Source of the DNA: Limosilactobacillus antri DSM 16041
GTDB taxonomy: Bacteria; Bacillota; Bacilli; Lactobacillales; Lactobacillaceae
Length of the DNA stretch: 21,650 bases
Assembly (NCBI RefSeq): GCF_000160835.1
Contig: NZ_GG700739.1
Span: 1 to 21,650, forward strand
Reading direction: 5' to 3'
The translations under genes and the position numbers were made by a program. The notes under the pieces are model-generated. The model did not search any database and was not told the origin of the DNA. It was given only the letters and a program-made list of their open reading frames with translations. This document shows positions 6,468-12,814 of the stretch, piece by piece; position 1 is the stretch's first letter; every line of letters starts with the position of its first letter.

Positions 6468-6688
6468 ATTATAGACCCTGAATGTTTCTTAACTAAAGAC
6501 AGCAATAATCATTTTGGTGATTAAATAAATAATTACAATTACCATCATCCAACCAGTACTGCGCATAAATTCCCAGACATTAGTTTGTGCTTTTAGGTTT
6601 TTGGTAATAACTATGCTTTTTTTAGTGAATCATCACCCTTGATCAAACTATCTAAGGTAATGTCGAACGAATTGCTGATTTGCACTAA
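6468..6688 (-). pseudogene. Truncated duplicate of the XRE gene (3' half)
   Basis: Second copy of the XRE regulator's C-terminal half. It lacks the helix-turn-helix, and the T run in the codons for LKK is one base shorter (7 instead of 8), which shifts the frame. At 6688 the match ends abruptly and unrelated sequence begins. Most likely a leftover of a recombination that placed yjdF between two copies. Confidence 0.8.
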
Positions 6689-6731
6689 GAATGCTTTTAA
6701 CTTGAGACATTATCTTAGATTCTATTTTCAT
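6648..6731 (-). pseudogene. 5' end of an unknown gene fused out of frame to the XRE remnant
   Basis: Minus strand: AAAAGGGGTGG followed 7 nt later by an ATG encoding MKIESKIMSQVKSIL, then 12 residues read out of frame from the XRE fragment before TAG. The good ribosome binding site and its place just after the DUF536 gene suggest the first 15 codons belong to a real downstream gene whose remainder was replaced at 6688. The family is not recognisable. Confidence 0.4.
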
Positions 6732-6754
6732 GCTTAATCCACCCCTTTTAATTT

Positions 6755-7342
6755 TCACCAAAAATGCCACCAACTATTATTGATTTTATTTTTATGTATT
6801 TTCTTTTGCTTCTCGTTGGTATCGACAACACGATTTTTTTCTTGCTTGTCGTTTTTATCCTTGGTGTTACTGGAATTAGCACCATTCGACAAGTTGCCAT
6901 TTTTTCTAGTCGCTTGTCGTTTTTGAGTTGAATTAGAAGATTCAAGAAGACCATTCAATTTTTGGATATGACCTTTTAATTGCCGATTTTCGGCAAGTGT
7001 CGCTAACTGCAGTTGTTGCTGCTGATCCAAGGACTTTTGTAATTTGGAAATTTGCTGATCTTTAACATCAAGTTGCTTCAGCAAAACATCATTAATGTTA
7101 GTTTTCTTTTTATCTTGCTTGTCGTTTTCGGCTTGTCGTTCTTGTCGATTTACTTGCTGATCTTGTCGCTTTTGTTTGTCGAAATTGGCAAGCATTTTAA
7201 CACCCCGCTCGTCTATTTCCAGATGATTTTTAACTTTATGAGTGTGCTTGCTTCGAAAGTCTTTAATACTAGATATACGCTGATTAATAGCTTGTTTTGA
7301 TAACTGCAATTCTTCCGAAAGTTGTCGAATTGTCTTCCCCAA
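6755..7342 (-). CDS. DUF536-type plasmid protein: HTH plus long coiled coil
   Basis: The N-terminus (KTIRQLSEELQLSKQAINQR) is a helix-turn-helix like that of small Gram-positive plasmid replication or partition accessory proteins. The middle is very rich in Lys, Arg and Gln, and QLDVKDQQISKLQKSLDQQQ (about residues 110-130) is the DUF536 coiled-coil signature. The tail is Asn/Ser/Lys-rich. The best start is TTG at 7342, 9 nt after GAGGTG; a GTG a little upstream is the alternative. Such genes usually lie next to repA and are thought to affect replication or copy number, which is not proven. Exact CTTGTCGTT repeats lie in both coding region and promoter, so autoregulation or a wider DNA-binding role is plausible. 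Confidence 0.75.
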   Translation of the reverse strand: MGKTIRQLSEELQLSKQAINQRISSIKDFRSKHTHKVKNHLEIDERGVKMLANFDKQKRQDQQVNRQERQAENDKQDKKKTNINDVLLKQLDVKDQQISKLQKSLDQQQQLQLATLAENRQLKGHIQKLNGLLESSNSTQKRQATRKNGNLSNGANSSNTKDKNDKQEKNRVVDTNEKQKKIHKNKINNSWWHFW

Positions 7343-7443
7343 AAGTTTCACCACCTCAATAACCCATCTTAAATTATAAGTTAAAAACGACAAGATCGCC
7401 AATCGACAACTAAAAACAAAATCTGCTTGTCGTTCTTGTCGTT
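6845..7443. repeat. Cluster of 9-bp CTTGTCGTT repeats
   Basis: Exact CTTGTCGTT occurs at 6845, 6913, 7118, 7132, 7426 and 7435 (the last two in tandem), and inverted at 7386. Near copies lie at 7141 and 7162, and an inverted TCGACAAG at 6887. Copies are found in the coding region of the DUF536 gene and in its upstream control region. Confidence 0.7.
7373..7402 (-). promoter_or_regulatory. Promoter of the DUF536 gene with an operator-like repeat inside
   Basis: Minus strand TTGGCG (7397-7402), 18-nt spacer, TATAAT (7373-7378). A CTTGTCGTT box fills the spacer (7386-7394). Confidence 0.55.
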
Positions 7444-7453
7444 TTTCGTTCAA

Positions 7454-7727
7454 AAATCATTTAACCAAACTAACCAATCAGAGAAATTACCCCACAATTA
7501 GGGTTCGCCGTCTGTACTGGTGCAATATCAAGAGCCAAGAAAAAACATTGGTGGTCATTTAAGTAATGCTTATCACTTATTTTACAACATTGAAAGCCAT
7601 ATTTTGTAATGCATCTAAATTATACATATCATCTTAGCTTCTCTTGGGTTTACATTAATGAATCTAAGTGTTACTATATGTTTGTATAAAAGTAATGCAA
7701 TATAGTGCAAAACAAGGAGAGCAACCT
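7454..7727. other. Leader of parMR; candidate centromere
   Basis: There is no gene in this AT-rich stretch. TAATG[CA] words recur at 7564, 7607, 7656 and 7693 (spacing 37-49 bp), three of them followed by similar bases (ATCTAA, ATCTAA, AATATAG). In ParM/ParR systems the centromere is a set of repeats ahead of parM that ParR binds, so this is the place to expect it. The repeats here are weak and irregular. Confidence 0.3.
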
Positions 7728-8777
7728 ATGGAAATTTTTAGCTTAGATTTAGGTAATAAACAAACCAAATTAAAAAGTAGCAAATCTGAATATGTTTTGC
7801 CATCGCGCTATTTAAACCAAGCCGATATGCCAATGTCAGTTGGCAGTTCGACTACTAATAACGATCTCCATATTTATTCAGTCCCATTCAGTGATGATAA
7901 GTATGTTTGGGGCCGAGATATTGATGGCTTACACCTTGATGAGTACCTAGCCGATACAATTATGTACGGCAATCGTTATAACAGTGAAGCTTTCAAGTTA
8001 TTGGCTAACTTTGCTTTAGGTTTATTAGCAAGTGATTTTAAAATTGCTAACAACCAAGTCTTAGAAGTAGTTGTTACAGCTGGGTTGCCTACTGGTGACT
8101 ATGCCGACCAAGAACGCTTGAGATCGTTGCTAAAAGTCTTGGAGGGGCAACACCAAGTGACAATTGACGATCAAATTGTGACCGTCAGGGTTCGCAAGGT
8201 GTACATCTTGCCACAGCCAATCGGGACGCTCTATAACGAATTACTAGATAACCAAGGCTTTATCAAAAATAAGGCGCTGTTAGATGAAAAGGTAGGTATT
8301 GTTGATGTTGGTGGTGGCACAATTTTAATTGATACGATTTTAAATTTTGAACTTAGCGGCAAAAACCGTCATCAATTCAACACCGGCGTAAATGATCTAT
8401 ACGAAGCGATTGCCAGTCGTATTGAAGGTGATGTTAGCCTTTATCAGTTAGAAAAAGAATTGCGTCACGGCAATCAGCAACATCAATGGAGCTACCGTTT
8501 TTCGAAGAACCGCCAAGACGACATTACTGAATTGGTTGGCAAGGAAAGTGACCGCTTTACGCGCCGGTTAGTGGCCAATGTGACTTCAACTTTAAAGAAT
8601 CTTGATAGCATTGATACATTGTTCTTCACTGGTGGTGGTGCTAACTTAATTAATCAAAAGATTCTGAAGACAACGTTTACTAATGCGGCCATTGTTAAAG
8701 ATACTGAAGTTGCTAACGTCAATGGCTTTTACAAGTACGGATTAAGCCAGCAAGTACAAGAGAAGGAGGGTAAATAA
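7728..8777 (+). CDS. parM: ParM-like actin ATPase for plasmid partition
   Basis: The 349-residue protein shows the actin-fold nucleotide motifs in order: phosphate 1 FSLDLGNKQTKL at the N-terminus, connecting region with VVTAGLPTGDY, phosphate 2 VGIVDVGGGTILIDT (about residues 190-205), and the adenosine motif FFTGGGANLI near residue 300. This is the plasmid ParM/StbA group of Gram-positive bacteria. The ATG at 7728 is chosen because AAGGAGA (7714-7720) lies 7 nt upstream and the N-terminus starts right at the first motif. A ribbon-helix-helix-like gene follows 2 nt after the stop, as expected for parR. Role: filaments that push plasmid copies apart before division. Confidence 0.85.
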   Translation: MEIFSLDLGNKQTKLKSSKSEYVLPSRYLNQADMPMSVGSSTTNNDLHIYSVPFSDDKYVWGRDIDGLHLDEYLADTIMYGNRYNSEAFKLLANFALGLLASDFKIANNQVLEVVVTAGLPTGDYADQERLRSLLKVLEGQHQVTIDDQIVTVRVRKVYILPQPIGTLYNELLDNQGFIKNKALLDEKVGIVDVGGGTILIDTILNFELSGKNRHQFNTGVNDLYEAIASRIEGDVSLYQLEKELRHGNQQHQWSYRFSKNRQDDITELVGKESDRFTRRLVANVTSTLKNLDSIDTLFFTGGGANLINQKILKTTFTNAAIVKDTEVANVNGFYKYGLSQQVQEKEGK

Positions 8778-8779
8778 GT

Positions 8780-9055
8780 ATGACAAAAGTTAAGACCTTA
8801 AATGTCCGCTTAAACCCCGAAAAGATTGTCGATAAAGAGATTTTAGACTATTTTGACCAATCACTAATTCCCAAAACAACCCTGGTTAAAACCGCCTTAA
8901 TTCACGAAATAGAGCGTTTGAAGGCTTCAGGGGATCCTTATGTCAAAGACAACTTAAAAGCCTCAGAAACGCCCGAAAACGAGCTAGATTCATCTTCCAG
9001 TGCCAAGGAACGGCTGCGAGGAGGATTCAGCGCCTTTTCAGATAAGGATATTTAG
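8780..9055 (+). CDS. parR: ParR-like partition adaptor
   Basis: This 91-residue protein starts KVKTLNVRLNPEKIVDKEIL, a ribbon-helix-helix-like strand and helix, then a second helix (TTLVKTALIHEIERLKA), and ends in a polar tail with KERLRGGFSAFSDKDI, which could be the filament-binding peptide. Position (2 nt after parM, GGAGG before the start) and size fit ParR, which binds the centromere and caps ParM filaments. Sequence alone would not settle the name; context does. Confidence 0.75.
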   Translation: MTKVKTLNVRLNPEKIVDKEILDYFDQSLIPKTTLVKTALIHEIERLKASGDPYVKDNLKASETPENELDSSSSAKERLRGGFSAFSDKDI

Positions 9056-9104
9056 CTTACTGGTTTCCACCAAAAGCGGGCAAAGTATACAAGACCAAAT
9101 AAAG

Positions 9105-9133
9105 TTGCCGGCCGGTAAGCGCTATGCTAAACT
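9105..9133 (+). promoter_or_regulatory. Candidate promoter upstream of the rep leader
   Basis: TTGCCG (9105-9110), 17-nt spacer, TAAACT (9128-9133) preceded by TGC. A transcript from here would start about 30 nt before the large hairpin at 9166-9216. Confidence 0.4.
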
Positions 9134-9165
9134 AGGACTAATTTAACAACCGAATAACAGATCAA

Positions 9166-9216
9166 GCTAAGCCAAAAATCCCCGATTCACGAGGAATCAG
9201 GGACTTTTGGCTTAGC
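9166..9216. repeat. Large imperfect hairpin in the rep leader
   Basis: GCTAAGCCAAAA...TCCC.GATTC pairs with GAATC.GGGA.TTTTGGCTTAGC across a 5-nt loop (ACGAG), giving a stem of about 22 bp with two mismatches. There is no T run on either side, so it looks like a structured RNA or antisense target rather than a plain terminator. Confidence 0.6.
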
Positions 9217-9280
9217 AAGTAGCTGACAGAGAGCTACTTAGATTCAGTCGATTTTAACTTGCCGGTCTAAATCGACTGAA
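9217..9280. repeat. Two further perfect hairpins in the rep leader
   Basis: AAGTAGCT/AGCTACTT lie around 7 nt at 9217-9239. TTCAGTCGATTT (9243-9254) and AAATCGACTGAA (9269-9280) are perfect 12-bp arms. Together with the hairpin before them they form a run of three stem-loops. Confidence 0.6.
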
Positions 9281-9282
9281 CA

Positions 9283-9311
9283 TTGAGTTCTAATTTATAA
9301 AGCAATTATAC
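9283..9311 (+). promoter_or_regulatory. Probable repA promoter
   Basis: TTGAGT (9283-9288), 17-nt spacer, TTATAC (9306-9311). Transcription would begin near 9318 and run through the terminator-like hairpin at 9366-9405 before reaching repA. Confidence 0.5.
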
Positions 9312-9365
9312 CGCAGGCTAGTCCACGAGGACAAGTCGCAGATAGTTAAAAAGTAAATTAAAACC

Positions 9366-9405
9366 AATGGACTAAGTGGCTAACAAGGCTACTTAGTCCA
9401 TTTTT
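9366..9405 (+). terminator. Attenuator-like terminator in the repA leader
   Basis: AATGGACTAAGT (9366-9377) pairs perfectly with ACTTAGTCCATT (9391-9402), followed by TTTATTT. It lies between the probable repA promoter and repA, so it may act as an attenuator. Confidence 0.6.
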
Positions 9406-9426
9406 ATTTAGTTGTTGAATAAAAAA

Positions 9427-9580
9427 GGTTGCCAAATGGGCAACCAAGAAAAGAAATCCATGCTGATGAATCTACAAAGCCGCCAGACCAATGAAAGCTT
9501 TGTAATTCAGTTAAAGCATATCAGATTTGTATTTTAAAGCAAGTCAGATGTTTTAGCAACTCTCTTTTGAGCCAGCATGG
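9427..9580 (+). promoter_or_regulatory. Structured repA 5' leader
   Basis: Small hairpin GGTTGCC/GGCAACC (9427-9445), then TACAAAGC/GCTTTGTA (9473-9480 with 9497-9504). A long-range pair CCATGCTG (9458-9465) with CAGCATGG (9573-9580) closes the region and ends 13 nt ahead of the repA ribosome binding site GAAAGGGAG. This suits leader-RNA control of RepA synthesis, as known for RepA_N plasmids. Confidence 0.5.
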
Positions 9581-9607
9581 GTTGGATATAGAAAGGGAGT
9601 TTTTATA

Positions 9608-10690
9608 ATGGATCAAGCAAATTTTAAGTTTTATCAAGCTGACAACGTTTATGGGGCCTTGTTCTTTCAGTTTCCCAAAGTATTAATGTATGGCCAACAA
9701 TATCGAAAGTTAAGCGATACTGCTAAGTTAGCTTACATGGTGTTAAAAGATCGCCTGGAATATTCCTTACGCAACCACTGGGTAGATGAAGAAGGTCACG
9801 TCTACTTTATTTTTACTAACCAAGAATTAATGGATTTGTTTAATTGTTCGAAAGGGAAATTAGCCAACGTCAAGAAAGAACTAGAAAAAGCTGGGTTACT
9901 TTATCAAAAAGCGATGCACTTTAATCCAAAAACTGGCAAGAACGAACCAAATCGACTTTACCTTGCTGAGCTAGATATGCAGTCATCCGACGTCTATTTA
10001 CGTGGCGAATATGGTCAAAAAGAGCCGCAAACCCTTGCTACAAGCGAAAGTCTAAAAAATAGACCTTCGCGGGAGACCGTTGAAACCCTTGCTACGAGCG
10101 AAAGTCTAAAAAATAGACCTTCGCGAAAGTCCGTTGACGACACCCCGCAAACCCTTGCTACGAGCGAAAGTCTAAAAAATAGGCACGATCTAGATAAAGA
10201 ACAAGTATTAGATACTAATAGATACAATATAGATACTCAAAAGTTGGACTTTTCCACAGCTCATTTTTCATCAGCTGAAATTGAACAACAAAACAGAGAC
10301 TTGGTTAAGCATGCTAATGACTTTTTAACTGATGAAGACAGTGGGCTACCAGTTTTCTTAGAACCCGAAGCGGTTCAATTACTTAGCTTTTGGTGCCGTA
10401 CCCCACAACAAATGCGGCGCTTTATCGGTATTATTCTCAATGCCAAATACAAAGTTGAAAAAGACCACCGGGACATTGGGGTCTATATTCCACTAGACGA
10501 TGAAGAGCTAAAGCCCTTGATGACTAAGACTTTAAGACGGTACTTTAACGCCCTGAGAAGTAATGAGAAACATAAGCCAGTTAAAAATGCTGAAAACTAC
10601 TTGTACGGCACTATGCAAAACCTGTTTGGCGTTTGGTGGAACAAACAAGCCAATGAAAAATACCGGGCAACACACCCAGATAACTTCTAG
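9608..10690 (+). CDS. repA: RepA_N-family replication initiator
   Basis: The 360-residue protein starts with the RepA_N winged-helix domain (about residues 5-120): FYQADNVYGALFFQFPKVLM, then YRKLSDTAKLAYMVLKDRLE, FTNQELMDLFNCSKGKLANV and LEKAGLL. The middle (about 140-200) holds three copies of TLATSESLKNR. The C-terminal part (GLPVFLEPEAVQLLSFWCRT onward, with MRRFIGIILNAKYKVEKDH and NYLYGTMQNLFGVWW) is the more variable, host-adapted region. This family drives theta replication of many Gram-positive plasmids and usually carries its origin inside the gene. The start ATG follows AAAGGGAG. Copy number is probably set by the structured leader upstream. Confidence 0.92.
   Translation: MDQANFKFYQADNVYGALFFQFPKVLMYGQQYRKLSDTAKLAYMVLKDRLEYSLRNHWVDEEGHVYFIFTNQELMDLFNCSKGKLANVKKELEKAGLLYQKAMHFNPKTGKNEPNRLYLAELDMQSSDVYLRGEYGQKEPQTLATSESLKNRPSRETVETLATSESLKNRPSRKSVDDTPQTLATSESLKNRHDLDKEQVLDTNRYNIDTQKLDFSTAHFSSAEIEQQNRDLVKHANDFLTDEDSGLPVFLEPEAVQLLSFWCRTPQQMRRFIGIILNAKYKVEKDHRDIGVYIPLDDEELKPLMTKTLRRYFNALRSNEKHKPVKNAENYLYGTMQNLFGVWWNKQANEKYRATHPDNF
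10029..10190 (+). other. oriV: Probable replication origin (iteron-like repeats) inside repA
   Basis: Three near-identical units starting at 10029, 10083 and 10149 (54 and 66 bp apart) share AAACCCTTGCTAC[AG]AGCG, then AAAGTCTAAAAAATAG. In the first two, GCGAAAGTCT and AGACCTTCGC form a 10-bp dyad with one mismatch around AAAAAAT. RepA_N plasmids commonly have their origin as repeats within the central part of repA. Confidence 0.7.
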
Positions 10691-10694
10691 ATGT

Positions 10695-10724
10695 CATATA
10701 AGCTCATATAAGCTCGTATAAGCG
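10695..10724. repeat. Three tandem 10-bp repeats after repA
   Basis: CATATAAGCT, CATATAAGCT and CGTATAAGCG stand head to tail 4 nt after the repA stop, so they fall on one face of the helix. Similar words occur at 10929 and 12738. Possible protein-binding site. Confidence 0.6.
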
Positions 10725-10740
10725 ATTTTAATTGCTTGGG

Positions 10741-10753
10741 GTATAATTATACT
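10741..10753. promoter_or_regulatory. Palindromic -10 region ahead of the addiction module
   Basis: GTATAATTATAC is a perfect 12-bp palindrome containing TATAAT and overlapping TATACT. No good -35 is visible. It may drive the short ORF and the epsilon-zeta genes and would be accessible to a dimeric regulator. Confidence 0.35.
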
Positions 10754-10796
10754 AAAGCGGCTAAACAACTGCTAAGAAGAGGAGCTGGGCATCTCT

Positions 10797-10859
10797 ATGG
10801 ACACAACCAAACGTGAGGAGAAGGTCAAAGTGCTAACAGACGCCTTAATTGGTTTTTAG
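10797..10859 (+). CDS. Possible 20-residue leader peptide
   Basis: An ATG 11 nt after GAGGAG opens a short frame, MDTTKREEKVKVLTDALIGF, ending in TAG. A second tiny frame (MFDF) with an AAAGGGGAAAG site follows at 10894. Neither has a known function. The translation signals are good enough to list it, but it could be chance or the remnant of a longer gene. Confidence 0.3.
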   Translation: MDTTKREEKVKVLTDALIGF

Positions 10860-10973
10860 CTCAAAGCAGGCTAAAATAAAGGGGAAAGTAACTATGTTTG
10901 ACTTTTAATACTTAATCCCAGCAACTCGCATATAAGAAGTAAAAAAATAGTCAAAACTTAAGGAGGTACCAAC

Positions 10974-11246
10974 ATGAAATTAGACTATCAACAAACTTAC
11001 AAAAAGGAAATTCTAACCGAATTTGCCAGCAGCATTTATGCTAAAGTAGTCAATTTGGTCGTTGACCAAGAATTAAATATTCACGATGAAAGTCATTTTC
11101 TGGTTAAACTGATGCACCAGTTAGGAGATGCTAAGTTAGTAATTATGGACGCGCATTCCTTGGGAGAGTTAGAGACAATTCAAGCTTACTGGCAAGCAAT
11201 GAATAACTTTATTGATAGTCTGCCAACGAAAAGTAAAGTTGCTTAG
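10974..11246 (+). CDS. Epsilon antitoxin of the epsilon-zeta system
   Basis: The 90-residue sequence matches the epsilon antitoxin of streptococcal plasmid pSM19035 along its length: YQQTYKKEILTEFASSIYAK, VVDQELNIHDES, LETIQAYWQAMNNFI and the C-terminal ending KVA. It is all helical; in the known complex an N-terminal helix blocks the ATP site of zeta. AAGGAGG precedes the start by 6 nt. The zeta gene begins 2 nt after its stop. The omega repressor gene that usually leads this operon in pSM19035 is not present. Confidence 0.9.
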   Translation: MKLDYQQTYKKEILTEFASSIYAKVVNLVVDQELNIHDESHFLVKLMHQLGDAKLVIMDAHSLGELETIQAYWQAMNNFIDSLPTKSKVA

Positions 11247-11248
11247 TT

Positions 11249-12172
11249 ATGGACGAACTAGCTGACTATACCGATCATCAATTTGAAACGAAATTACAGA
11301 TTGAAATCGAGCAATTAACCAAAAATAAGCAAGCACAGGAAAGCCCCAAAGCTTATTTACTGGGCGGGCAACCGGGAGCGGGAAAGTCAGGCTTGCATCA
11401 ACTCATCAAAGCCGAAGATCCCAACGCTATTACGATTGATAACGATACTTTTAAGTGGCTACACCCAAAGTATAAACAATTAGAGCAAAAATACGGGAAA
11501 GATGTTGTAAAATATGTAACCCCGTTTTCTAACCAAATGACTGAGTCTTTAATTGATTATCTGAGTGATAAAAAATTTGATTTAATTATCGAAGGTACGT
11601 TAAGAACAGTTGAAGTACCAATGGCCACTGTAACTAAGTTACAGAACAGGGGTTACGAAGCGAGTTTATACGTTATGGCAGTTCCGAGAATTGAATCATA
11701 TCTAGGGACTTTGGCACGCTATGAGGATCAATTTAGTTTATCACCTAGAACTGCTAGAGCGACTAGCAAAGAAGCTCATGATGTCGTTGTCAGGCAGCTA
11801 CCTGACAATTTAGATTTTCTGTATAAACAGAGGTTATTTAAAGAGATCAGACTATATGACCGAAAGGGTAACAAATTATATTCTAGCCTAGAAAATTTGA
11901 ACGAAAGCCCCAAAAAGATTATTACCGAGATTCTTAACAGAAAGCTAGATAATAATACCCTGCTTAACAGCATAGATAGTGTTATTAATAAAATGGAGAT
12001 TAATCATCATACGACCACACCGCAGTACCTCGATTTAGTAGAAAAAACAACAGAACTAAAAAAAGAGATCAGCGGTAGGGTGCAGGAACAATTAAAAGAA
12101 TTTGCTGAAAAGAATCCAGAAGTTAAGCCTAAAGAAGACCCAGAAAACAAAAACGATCGACCTAGTTATTAG
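11249..12172 (+). CDS. Zeta toxin (UDP-N-acetylglucosamine kinase)
   Basis: The 307-residue protein follows pSM19035 zeta closely. Walker A is LLGGQPGAGKSG with Lys46 at the same position, TIDNDTFKWLHP carries the catalytic Asp66, and LIIEGTLRTVEVPMAT and ASLYVMAVPRIESYLGT follow. RYEDQF...SPRTARATSKEAHD holds the arginines of the active site. Zeta phosphorylates UDP-GlcNAc at the 3'-hydroxyl, depleting cell-wall precursor, so cells that lose the plasmid are poisoned once epsilon decays. All recognised catalytic residues are present. The start has almost no ribosome binding site of its own, so translation is likely coupled to epsilon. The 40-residue Lys/Glu/Pro-rich tail is variable. Confidence 0.93.
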   Translation: MDELADYTDHQFETKLQIEIEQLTKNKQAQESPKAYLLGGQPGAGKSGLHQLIKAEDPNAITIDNDTFKWLHPKYKQLEQKYGKDVVKYVTPFSNQMTESLIDYLSDKKFDLIIEGTLRTVEVPMATVTKLQNRGYEASLYVMAVPRIESYLGTLARYEDQFSLSPRTARATSKEAHDVVVRQLPDNLDFLYKQRLFKEIRLYDRKGNKLYSSLENLNESPKKIITEILNRKLDNNTLLNSIDSVINKMEINHHTTTPQYLDLVEKTTELKKEISGRVQEQLKEFAEKNPEVKPKEDPENKNDRPSY

Positions 12173-12186
12173 GCTGATCGTTTTTT
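12149..12186. terminator. Bidirectional terminator overlapping two stop codons
   Basis: ACGATC...CCTA pairs with TAGG...GATCGT around GTTAT, with A and T runs on the two sides. The stem contains the zeta stop (12170-12172) and the stop of the opposing mobilisation gene (12162-12164). Confidence 0.75.
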
Positions 12187-12440
12187 AGCTTATTAGGTTT
12201 ATGCGCATTAACGTAATTGGCAAAAATTTTTAAAAGCTCTTCGGTTTGTTCAACCGATAAATTGTCTGCTTGAAAGTATTTTTCTAACAAGGCGCCTTTT
12301 TGAATTAATCGCCGGGAACGGGCTTTACGAGCTTGCCGATTTTCATAGTATTTAGATTGGCGTAATTTAAAATCTTCTCGTTCTATTTTCTGTTTTAAGC
12401 GGTCTTTTTGTGCAACCAGTTTTTCGTATTGATTAGCCAT
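12162..12440 (-). CDS. MobC-like relaxosome accessory protein
   Basis: This 92-residue basic coiled-coil protein begins MANQYEKLVAQKDRLKQKIE, continues with KLRQSKYYENRQARKARSRR and LIQKGALLEKYFQ, and ends in an acidic helix (SVEQTEELLKIFANYV). The RKARSRRLIQKGALLEK pattern is shared with small MobC-type proteins encoded next to MobQ relaxases. I chose the second of two adjacent ATGs (12440) from spacing to GGTG. It runs away from the relaxase with oriT between them. Proteins of this kind help the relaxase open or bind oriT; that role here is inferred. Confidence 0.65.
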   Translation of the reverse strand: MANQYEKLVAQKDRLKQKIEREDFKLRQSKYYENRQARKARSRRLIQKGALLEKYFQADNLSVEQTEELLKIFANYVNAHKPNKLKNDQPNN

Positions 12441-12456
12441 CATTATCACCACTTAT

Positions 12457-12669
12457 TTACAATTGATTATTTGATTCATGGTTTAAAACCGTTGCGATTT
12501 TTTGCGCGAGGTCTTTAATCTTTTGATTAGACAAATCGGCGTAGTCTAAATTTGATGTTTTAATAATTTGCTTGCCAAGGTTTTGTTCAATCTTACTTTT
12601 TTCAGCTTTGATCTTTTGATTAAGCTGTTTTAATTTAGCTTCTTGCTTTTCCAATGTTGATAAGGTCAT
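12457..12669 (-). CDS. Small coiled-coil protein of the mobilisation region (70 aa)
   Basis: The N-terminal half is a Lys/Glu/Gln coiled coil (LEKQEAKLKQLNQKIKAEKS, EQNLGKQIIK), followed by a short domain (YADLSNQKIKDLAQKIATVL). AAGGAGG precedes the ATG by 6 nt. It is the first of two genes reading away from oriT, 16 nt ahead of the MobC-like gene, so both are likely one operon. Family not named with certainty; a relaxosome or regulatory role is suggested only by position. Confidence 0.6.
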   Translation of the reverse strand: MTLSTLEKQEAKLKQLNQKIKAEKSKIEQNLGKQIIKTSNLDYADLSNQKIKDLAQKIATVLNHESNNQL

Positions 12670-12751
12670 ACGAATGCCTCCTTACAAGCTCATATATAAT
12701 TAATCGAAATAATAACATTCAAACTAATAAAAGTCAATATAAGCGTTGAAA

Positions 12752-12814
12752 AAGCGAAGCGTCAGGCGTACACTAAAAGTAAATTTAAGGGCATCAGTAG
12801 GCCGAGCGAAGCGA
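12752..12814. repeat. GCGAAGCG repeats beside oriT
   Basis: AGCGAAGCG occurs near 12754 and again near 12806, about 50 bp apart, both in the spacer between the mobilisation operons and next to the nick core. They may be binding sites of an accessory protein. Confidence 0.4.

Noticed and set aside
6845..7443. CTTGTCGTT cluster considered as a CRISPR array
   Set aside because: The units are 9 bp with irregular spacing and lie partly in a coding frame; no cas genes are present.
10015..10227. Minus-strand ORF with a repeated FFRLSLVARV pattern
   Set aside because: It is the antisense reading of the repA repeats, with no start signals.
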